Part shown: positions 1-4,297 of the stretch, piece after piece | Position numbering within the stretch: the first letter of the stretch is position 1 | How the letters are laid out: every line of letters starts with the position of its first letter | Origin: Clostridiales bacterium | GTDB lineage: Bacteria > Bacillota > Clostridia > Oscillospirales > Oscillospiraceae | DNA length: 6,297 nucleotides | Assembly (NCBI GenBank): GCA_020861055.1 | Contig: JAJBTD010000192.1 | Location: 1-6,297, forward strand | Direction: 5' to 3' | Program-made: the position numbers and the translations under genes | Notes under the pieces: model-generated | Seen by the model: the letters and a program-made list of their open reading frames with translations, nothing else | Told to the model about the DNA's origin: nothing | Databases searched by the model: none

Positions 1-1381
1 CTCCTACTGCATCTATTCCGCCGTCATCTCCGGCCTGATCTATCCCATCGAAGCGCATTGGATCTGGGGCGGCGGCTGGCTGGCACAGCTGGGCTTCCAT
101 GACTTCGCCGGCTCCTGCGCCATCCACATGGTGGGCGGCATCTCCGCCCTCATCGGGGCCAAGATCCTCGGCCCCCGTATCGGCAAGTTCAAGAAGGAGA
201 AGGACGGCAGCATCAAGGTGCACAGCTTCCCCGGCCACAGCCTGCCCCTGGGCTGTCTGGGCTGCTTCATCCTCTGGCTGGGCTGGTACGGCTTTAACGG
301 CGCCGCCGCCACCTCTGTGGAGCAGCTGGGCTCTATCTTCCTGACCACCACCGTTGCCCCCGCCGTGGCCACCGTCACCTGCATGATCTTCACCTGGCTG
401 AAGTACGGCAAGCCCGACGTGTCCATGTGTCTGAACGCCTCGCTGGCGGGCCTGGTGGCCATCACCGCCCCCTGCGACACGACCGACTGCCTGGGCGCGG
501 CCATCATCGGCATTGTGGCAGGTCTGCTGGTCTGCTTCGGCGTGTGGCTGCTGGACTATAAGCTCCGCATCGACGACCCCGTGGGCGCTGTGGCGGTCCA
601 CTGCCTCAATGGTATGTGGGGCACCATCGCTGTGGGCCTGTTCTCCACCACCTCCGCTCCCGGCAACGATACCCTGGTGGGCCTGTTCTACGGCGGCGGC
701 TTCAGCCTGCTGGGAAAGCAGCTGCTGGGTCTGGTTTCCGTGGCCGCCTGGACCGCCGTGACCATCACCATCACCTTCCTGATCATCAGGGCCTGCGTGG
801 GCCTGCGGGTCACCCCTGAGGAGGAGATTGCCGGTCTGGACAGCACCGAGCACGGCCTGCCCTCCGCCTATGCCGGCTTCGACTTCACCGACCGGGATAC
901 GGACAGCAGCGACGTCATCACCGGAAATGTGCCTATGAACGCCGCCGTCCAGGTGGAGAACGTCCAGCAGAGCGAACCGGTGACCGTCACCTCCGGCGCC
1001 TCCTATGGGGCCTACAGCAAGATCGTCATCGTCTGCCGTCAGAACCGGTTCGAGGCGATCAAGAGCGCCATGGCTCAGATCGGCGTGACCGGTATGACCG
1101 TGACCCAGGTCATGGGCTGCGGGGCTCAGAAGGGCAAGGTGGAGTATTACCGTGGCGTCCCCCTGACCATGAGCCTGCACCCCAAGCTGAAGATCGAGGT
1201 GGTCGTCTCCACCGTCCCCGTGGATCAGGTAATCGCCGCCGCCAAGATGGCGCTGTATACCGGCAATCTGGGTGATGGCAAGATCTTCGTCTACAACGTG
1301 GAGAACGTCATCCGGGTCCGCACCGGCGAGGAGGGCTATGCCGCCCTCACCAACGACGAGCTGCCTGAGCCTGTGAAGTAA
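1..1381 (+). CDS. Ammonium transporter (Amt/AmtB) fused to a C-terminal P-II (GlnK) domain, 5'-partial
   Basis: Open from the left edge (first full codon at base 2) to TAA at 1379-1381, 459 residues visible; the N-terminal part of the channel is missing. The Amt part covers residues 1 to about 290. It shows the AmtB signatures WIWGGGWLA and DFAGS, whose Trp22, Asp34 and His42 match E. coli Trp148, Asp160 and His168. It also has a GWYGFN helix and DPVGAVAVH, whose His200 matches His318, so both pore histidines are present. Ser219 of E. coli is Ala here. The usual cytoplasmic tail (GLRVTPEEEIAGLDSTEHG) follows, then a polar linker of about 47 residues. A complete P-II domain starts at YSKIVIV (base 1013). 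It keeps GDGKIFV and VIRVRTGE, which bind ATP, and T-loop Gln39, but position 51 is Leu rather than Tyr. Role: ammonium uptake across the membrane, gated by a tethered P-II that reads ATP/ADP and 2-oxoglutarate. Fusion and domain identities are near certain; the gating mode is inferred from free GlnK-AmtB complexes. Confidence 0.95.
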   Translation, partial: SYCIYSAVISGLIYPIEAHWIWGGGWLAQLGFHDFAGSCAIHMVGGISALIGAKILGPRIGKFKKEKDGSIKVHSFPGHSLPLGCLGCFILWLGWYGFNGAAATSVEQLGSIFLTTTVAPAVATVTCMIFTWLKYGKPDVSMCLNASLAGLVAITAPCDTTDCLGAAIIGIVAGLLVCFGVWLLDYKLRIDDPVGAVAVHCLNGMWGTIAVGLFSTTSAPGNDTLVGLFYGGGFSLLGKQLLGLVSVAAWTAVTITITFLIIRACVGLRVTPEEEIAGLDSTEHGLPSAYAGFDFTDRDTDSSDVITGNVPMNAAVQVENVQQSEPVTVTSGASYGAYSKIVIVCRQNRFEAIKSAMAQIGVTGMTVTQVMGCGAQKGKVEYYRGVPLTMSLHPKLKIEVVVSTVPVDQVIAAAKMALYTGNLGDGKIFVYNVENVIRVRTGEEGYAALTNDELPEPVK

Positions 1382-1460
1382 TCGGTTCGATTTCCCTAAG
1401 CTGCTTTCACCGGGCCGCACACCCGTGGAAGATACACTCTCCTATACTCCTCCATGCTCC

Positions 1461-1481
1461 GCCGGGGTGGCACGACCCGGC
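1461..1481 (+). other. GC hairpin in the 3' untranslated region of the amt fusion gene
   Basis: GCCGGG (1461-1466) and CCCGGC (1476-1481) form a perfect 6-bp stem with a 9-base loop GTGGCACGA. It lies five bases before the terminator stem and about 80 bases after the transporter stop codon. It may stabilise the mRNA end. The GGGGTGGCACG stretch resembles the T-box antiterminator core but departs from it, and no downstream + strand gene exists in the window to be regulated. The rest of 1382-1460 holds no gene I can support. Confidence 0.45.
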
Positions 1482-1486
1482 AGAAC

Positions 1487-1533
1487 ACAGAGCCTCCCGC
1501 TCCATTGGTCCGGGAGGCTTTGTCTGTCGTTTC
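1487..1533 (+). terminator. Rho-independent terminator of the amt fusion gene, possibly bidirectional
   Basis: AGCCTCCCG (1491-1499) pairs perfectly with CGGGAGGCT (1511-1519) around an 11-base loop. The stem can extend to 13 pairs (1487-1499 with 1511-1523) with one G-U pair. On the + strand it is followed by a T-rich stretch, TTTGTCTGTCGTTTCG, which suits termination of the transporter transcript. On the - strand the hairpin comes shortly after the nif3 stop at 1535 but has only a weak tail (CTGTGTTCTG). It could serve both convergent genes, more convincingly the + strand one. Confidence 0.75.
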
Positions 1534-1534
1534 G

Positions 1535-2335
1535 TTATGCGTAGTTCAGGACCTCGTGATGGGTCCGGGAGACGAGGACCTCTAATTGAGGGAACCCCTC
1601 CTCCAGCCAGTCGTGCAGCACCGGGACCACCACGTTCTCCGTGGGGAAGTGGCCCGCGTCGATGAGGGTCAGGCCCAGCTCCCCGGCGTCCAGGAAGTGG
1701 TTGTATTTCAGGTCGGAGGTGACAAAGGCGTCGCATCCGGCGGCACGGACGGCCTCCAGCATACTGCCGCAGGCGCCGCCGCCCACCGCCACCCGGCGGA
1801 TGGGCCGTCCCCCGTCCACATATCGGAGGCCGTTGGGCCGGAGGGCGATCTGCACCCGCTCCAGCAGCGCCTCAGTGGTCACCGCCTCCGGCAGCAGGCC
1901 CACCCGGCCGATACCGGCGGGCCGTCCCTCGTCGTCTGTGCCGCTGACCTCCAGCAGAGACACCTGCTCCACCCCCAGCGCGTCCGCCAGAGCGGAGTTC
2001 ACCCCGCCCTCCACGGCGTCCAGGTTGGTGTGACAGCAGATAGCGGCCAGCCCCAGCCGGGCCATGCTCCACAGCTTCCGGCCCACCAGGTCCTCCGGGG
2101 CCAGGGTGACACGGCGCACCGGGTTGAAAATCAGGGGATGATGGCTGACGATGAGCTGGGCGTCCCGCTCCGCCGCCTCCCCGATCACCTGGTCGGTGAT
2201 GTCTAGGGCCACCAGCACCCGCCGGACCTCTCCCGCCGGGTCGCCCACCAGCAGCCCGGAGTTGTCCCAGCTCTCCTGGAGCCGGAAGGGGGCCTTTTGG
2301 TCTAAATAGGCTCTGATTTCCTCTACCGTTGTCAT
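1535..2335 (-). CDS. NIF3-family dinuclear metal-binding protein (YbgI/YqfO type)
   Basis: 266 residues. The metal ligands known from E. coli YbgI are all present: His65 and His66 in SHHPLIF, His102 and Asp106 in CHTNLD, and His229 and Glu233 in GHFPTE. The N-terminal WDNSGLLVGD (residues 23-32) and the central VGGGACG are also typical. These proteins form hexameric toroids with a two-metal centre in each subunit. They are often annotated as GTP cyclohydrolase 1 type 2 homologues, but the physiological reaction is not settled. At 266 residues it is close to YbgI in length and lacks the extra domain inserted in the roughly 370-residue B. subtilis YqfO. I chose ATG at 2335 because it overlaps the trmK stop as ATGA and has a GGAG ribosome site seven bases upstream. 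The open frame continues further upstream, but there it only shadows trmK. Probably made from the trmK mRNA by translational coupling; yqfN-yqfO is the same pair in B. subtilis. Confidence 0.95.
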   Translation of the reverse strand: MTTVEEIRAYLDQKAPFRLQESWDNSGLLVGDPAGEVRRVLVALDITDQVIGEAAERDAQLIVSHHPLIFNPVRRVTLAPEDLVGRKLWSMARLGLAAICCHTNLDAVEGGVNSALADALGVEQVSLLEVSGTDDEGRPAGIGRVGLLPEAVTTEALLERVQIALRPNGLRYVDGGRPIRRVAVGGGACGSMLEAVRAAGCDAFVTSDLKYNHFLDAGELGLTLIDAGHFPTENVVVPVLHDWLEEGFPQLEVLVSRTHHEVLNYA

Positions 2336-3042
2336 GGCAGCTCTCCTCTCTCTGCGGCGTCCCGCCACTGTTCCAGTTCGTTTTCGGCCCTCGTCAGCTC
2401 GTCCAGACGTATCGCATCCGGCCGGGCGGCGTGAAGCAGGCCCTCTCTCTGCCGCCGGAGCCGTTCCAGCTCGTGGCGAAGATAATTCCCCCAGGGGCAG
2501 CCCGCCGCCCAGGTTTCCGGCCGTCCGGCGATGCGGGTCCCCGGCGTCCAGCGTGTATCGCTCTCCCCGCCGTTGACCACCAGGACGGTGTACCACCGCT
2601 GCTCCTCCCGGACGCAATACTCCTGCCGGATGGCGTATCCGTTTTCCGTCAGCCACTCCCGCAGCTCCGGCAGATTGCTCTGGGGCTGGAGCAGGAGACG
2701 GACATTTTCCCGTGTCCAGGGGGCGGCGGCCAGGATGCTCCGCACCGTCTCTCCCCCCATCCCGGCCATGGCGATGCAGTCCGCCTCGTGGGGGGACAGA
2801 GCCGCCAGACCGTCGGAGAGGCGAAATTGAATCTGTTCCGTGCAGCCGAACCGCTCCGCCGTCTCCCTGGCATGGGCCAGGGGGCCGGGGCGGAGATCGC
2901 CGGCGATGGCGGTTTCAACGACCCCGTTTTGGAGCAGCCACACCGGGAGATAGGCGTGGTCGGTGCCGATGTCCGCAAAGCGGCAGCCTCTGGGCACCAG
3001 GGCCGCCACCGTCCGGAGCCGGGGAGATAATTCCAGTGTCAT
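2332..3042 (-). CDS. trmK: tRNA (adenine(22)-N(1))-methyltransferase TrmK
   Basis: 236 residues, matching B. subtilis TrmK (YqfN) in length and motif order. It methylates N1 of A22 in the D-loop region of some tRNAs, using S-adenosylmethionine, in the cytoplasm. Residues 23-33 (ADIGTDHAYLP) are the Rossmann SAM-binding motif I, including the conserved Asp28 of the DxGxDH segment. IAMAGMGGE (90-98), LLLQPQ (116-121), REW (128-130) and WYTVLV (150-155) follow as in the family. Residues about 186-232 are rich in charged residues and Leu, consistent with the C-terminal coiled coil. The start at 3042 has GAGGTG four bases upstream, and the protein then begins MTLELSPRLR, as the family does. A longer in-frame start at 3144 would translate through the intrinsic terminator and is unlikely. 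The stop overlaps the nif3 start by four bases. No convincing promoter is visible between the terminator at 3068-3104 and this gene. Confidence 0.95.
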   Translation of the reverse strand: MTLELSPRLRTVAALVPRGCRFADIGTDHAYLPVWLLQNGVVETAIAGDLRPGPLAHARETAERFGCTEQIQFRLSDGLAALSPHEADCIAMAGMGGETVRSILAAAPWTRENVRLLLQPQSNLPELREWLTENGYAIRQEYCVREEQRWYTVLVVNGGESDTRWTPGTRIAGRPETWAAGCPWGNYLRHELERLRRQREGLLHAARPDAIRLDELTRAENELEQWRDAAERGELP

Positions 3043-3049
3043 AGCGCAC

Positions 3050-3070
3050 CTCGAAACTCGAAACTCGAAA
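3050..3070. repeat. Three tandem copies of CTCGAAA just upstream of trmK
   Basis: Three exact 7-base units occupy 3050-3056, 3057-3063 and 3064-3070; on the trmK strand they read TTTCGAG. The unit nearest trmK supplies the GAG of the GAGGTG ribosome binding site, and the farthest supplies part of the terminator's T-tract. The repeat thus fills nearly the whole gap between the terminator and the trmK start. Whether it has a function or is only a slippage product cannot be told from one sequence. Confidence 0.85.
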
Positions 3071-3104
3071 AAAGAAAGGCCGCCGGAGCTTGTTCCGGCG
3101 GCCT
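3068..3104 (-). terminator. Strong intrinsic terminator after the DUF1858 gene
   Basis: GGCCGCCGGA (3078-3087) and TCCGGCGGCC (3094-3103) form a perfect 10-bp GC-rich stem with a 6-base loop; one further A-T pair (3077/3104) extends it. On the - strand it is followed at once by TTTCTTTTTT, a classic U-tract. It starts about 20 bases past the DUF1858 stop codon and ends 26 bases before the trmK start, so it separates the two transcription units or acts as a leaky attenuator between them. Confidence 0.92.
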
Positions 3105-3124
3105 GTTCGGTCTGGTCTGCCGCC

Positions 3125-3331
3125 TTACTCTGGAAGGTCGACAATGCTGTTCAGCTCGTCCAGCAGGGTGTCCACGTCCACGCCGTGGACCATGCAGGCC
3201 TCCTCTACCGTCTCGCCCATGGAGGCGGGGCAGTACAGGCAGTGCATCCCGATGGACATGAACAGCGGGGCCGCATCCGGGGCAATCCGCAAAATATCGC
3301 TGATAATGGTATCCTTGGTGATCTCCGTCAT
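3125..3331 (-). CDS. DUF1858 small redox-disulfide protein (hybrid-cluster-protein-associated domain family)
   Basis: 68 residues from the preferred start, the usual size for a stand-alone DUF1858 domain. The pattern ITKDTIISDILRIAP, then the CxxC motif in MHCLYCPAS (Cys31, Cys34), then ETVEEACMVHGVD with Cys46 and a closing LLDELN, is that of the family described as the hybrid cluster protein-associated redox disulfide domain. It is cytoplasmic (no signal or membrane segment). The CxxC probably acts as a redox disulfide or metal site; the partner protein is unknown and no hybrid cluster protein gene lies in this window. Two in-frame ATGs exist, at 3349 and 3331, because the start region is duplicated. 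I prefer 3331: it has GGAGGG seven bases upstream, whereas 3349 has only a weak GGCGG. The longer form would be 74 residues. The gene has its own promoter and terminator, so it is probably monocistronic. Confidence 0.88.
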   Translation of the reverse strand: MTEITKDTIISDILRIAPDAAPLFMSIGMHCLYCPASMGETVEEACMVHGVDVDTLLDELNSIVDLPE

Positions 3332-3358
3332 GGTGATTCCCTCCGTCATGGTGATTTC
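3323..3358. repeat. 18-bp tandem duplication containing the DUF1858 start codon
   Basis: CTCCGTCATGGTGATTCC at 3323-3340 is repeated at 3341-3358 with one mismatch in 18. Each copy carries CAT, the complement of an ATG, in the same frame, so the protein could begin MTEGITMTEITKD or MTEITKD. The duplication also places the GGAGGG of one copy at ideal distance from the ATG of the next, creating a ribosome binding site that the outer ATG lacks. Confidence 0.92.
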
Positions 3359-3370
3359 CGCCTTTGGCGG

Positions 3371-3390
3371 CGGTTAGGTTTTCCTAATCG
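3371..3390. promoter_or_regulatory. Operator-like inverted repeat at the expected DUF1858 transcription start
   Basis: TTAGG (3374-3378), a TTTT spacer (3379-3382) and CCTAA (3383-3387) form a perfect 14-bp inverted repeat. Two further pairs (C3371-G3390, G3372-C3389) extend the symmetry to about 20 bp. The -10 box starts at 3401 and ends at 3396, so transcription should begin around 3389-3390, inside or at the edge of this element. That is a typical place for a repressor to bind. The half-sites resemble DtxR-type TTAGG/CCTAA, but the spacing differs from the known DtxR box, so no regulator is assigned. As RNA it would be only a weak 5-bp hairpin. Confidence 0.6.
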
Positions 3391-3395
3391 CCCCT

Positions 3396-3424
3396 ATTAT
3401 ACCCGGTAGGAACCGGATTTTCAA
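3396..3424 (-). promoter_or_regulatory. Sigma-A type promoter for the DUF1858 gene
   Basis: On the - strand, TTGAAA (3424-3419) is followed by exactly 17 bases and then a perfect TATAAT (3401-3396). Transcription would start near 3389, giving a leader of about 40 to 60 bases before the DUF1858 start. The spacer itself holds an inverted repeat (3403-3416). This is the only near-consensus promoter I found in the window. Confidence 0.85.
3403..3416. promoter_or_regulatory. Inverted repeat within the promoter spacer
   Basis: CCGGT (3403-3407) and ACCGG (3412-3416) are perfect inverted arms around AGGA, lying wholly between the -35 and -10 boxes. It has the same 5+4+5 layout as the element at 3374-3387, and the centres are 29 bp apart, though the arm sequences differ. 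The word TAGGAA in it (3407-3412) is the inverse of TTCCTA at 3381-3386, so a larger interrupted dyad flanks the -10 box. It could be a second regulator site or chance. Confidence 0.4.
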
Positions 3425-3428
3425 CCGT

Positions 3429-3450
3429 TTTCCGCGTTCTCCCGCAGAAA
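3429..3450 (-). other. Hairpin after the two-component operon, without a U-tract
   Basis: On the - strand TTTCTGCG (3450-3443) can pair with CGCGGAAA (3436-3429), including one G-U pair, around a 6-base loop. It begins five bases after the stop codon at 3455. The following bases are ACGGTTGAAAATC, with no run of T, so it is not a convincing intrinsic terminator. It could slow RNA polymerase or protect the 3' end. Read-through into the DUF1858 unit is therefore possible. Confidence 0.4.
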
Positions 3451-3454
3451 TTTG

Positions 3455-4297
3455 CTACCGGATATTGATCGTCCAGCACTCCGGGGAGAGGAGCGCCAGG
3501 AGATACCCTCCTTCCGCCTCTGAGGAGGCGCTGTCGTAGGCCTTCTCTTGACGGTTAACGCTCTCCGTCTCCCCGTCCGACGAGAGAAAGAGATAGGCGG
3601 TCATGCCGCCGTTATCGCCCCCGGAGTAACCGATGTCCACCTCGTCCAGAGCGTCCGACAGACCTTCATATTCCCGGAGGATTTTCAGATAGCTCTCCGC
3701 CAGGACGTAGGTCAGGGTCTCCAGGACCTCTCCATTTGCATCGCCGGAGTCCGTATATCCCATTACCTCCGCCAGCTCTGCCCCGCCGTCGCAGTAGACC
3801 GTCAGAGGCAGCCCCGTCTCGTCGTCCACGATCAGGGAGCAGAACATGGGTTCTCCATACAGCTCCCCAAAGAAAACCACGTTCCAGCACTGAAACGCCG
3901 TCTCGCTGGCCTCGTCCACGTAGAGGTGGCAGCTCACCTCTGTCTCGTAATTGTACAACTGCCAGGGATAAAGCCCCAGCGCCGTCTGAATCCGGTCCAA
4001 AATCTCCTGACTGATGGTAATTGCATCCTCCGAGGTCAGCTCCATCTCCGATTCGTCCATGGAGTAAATACTGGCGTAGCGCTCAGAGATACAGCTTACC
4101 CGGTAGAGATAGGTGTCTAAGGAGAAGCTCTCGCTCTGGGTCAGGCTCAGCCCCGCCACGTCGGTCAGGGCGGTCTGGGTCTGGGCCATGGCGTCTTGAT
4201 AGGGGAAAGCCAGTCCGGGAAGCTGGCTGAACAGAAACAGCACCGCCCCGGTACACACCGCCGCCAGGGCGGTCAAGAGCGCCCGTTTTCCGCGCAT
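3455..4297 (-). CDS. Membrane-anchored extracytoplasmic protein of unknown function, third gene of the two-component operon
   Basis: 280 residues; I do not recognise the family. A basic start (MRGKR) and a hydrophobic stretch at residues 7-30 make an uncleaved anchor or signal peptide. There is no lipobox Cys. The remaining 250 residues are acidic and soluble-looking, with five cysteines in the body (69, 123, 137, 153, 169) and one near the end (274). Residues 138-165 (WNVVFFGEL, then SLIVDDETGLPL) recall the strand-turn pattern of PepSY/YycI-like repeats, where a D-x-x-T-G turn follows an aromatic strand, but this is only a weak likeness. The start at 4297 has GGGGGAG seven bases upstream and lies 25 bases inside the end of the kinase gene, so the two are probably co-translated. 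From its position it may act outside the membrane as an accessory to the kinase sensor domain, or be an output of the system. Function is inferred from context only. Confidence 0.8.
   Translation of the reverse strand: MRGKRALLTALAAVCTGAVLFLFSQLPGLAFPYQDAMAQTQTALTDVAGLSLTQSESFSLDTYLYRVSCISERYASIYSMDESEMELTSEDAITISQEILDRIQTALGLYPWQLYNYETEVSCHLYVDEASETAFQCWNVVFFGELYGEPMFCSLIVDDETGLPLTVYCDGGAELAEVMGYTDSGDANGEVLETLTYVLAESYLKILREYEGLSDALDEVDIGYSGGDNGGMTAYLFLSSDGETESVNRQEKAYDSASSEAEGGYLLALLSPECWTINIR

Noticed and set aside
1463..1523. T-box riboswitch
   Set aside because: The core ends in ACG instead of ACC, only about 80 bases separate it from the upstream stop codon, and no downstream gene lies on the same strand.
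1535..2656. 373-residue version of the NIF3 gene, similar in length to B. subtilis YqfO
   Set aside because: The first 107 residues are an out-of-frame shadow of trmK with low-complexity Arg/Gly content. The YqfO extra domain is inserted internally, not at the N-terminus, so the length match is chance.
1586..3030. Long + strand frames opposite nif3 and trmK (1586-2206 and 2329-3030)
   Set aside because: They are antisense to confidently identified genes, have no recognisable motifs, and are the kind of long frame expected in GC-rich coding DNA.
2332..3144. Longer trmK frame starting at 3144 (270 residues)
   Set aside because: The extra 34 residues would be translated through the terminator hairpin and CTCGAAA repeats and do not resemble TrmK N-termini; the ATG at 3042 has a ribosome site and a family-like start.
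3371..3390. Assignment of the TTAGG/CCTAA dyad to DtxR/IdeR
   Set aside because: The half-sites match, but the 4-bp spacer gives a 14-bp core rather than the 19-bp classical box, and no iron gene is nearby.
3429..3450. Intrinsic terminator for the two-component operon
   Set aside because: A hairpin is possible but it has a G-U pair and is not followed by a run of T, so it is listed only as a hairpin.
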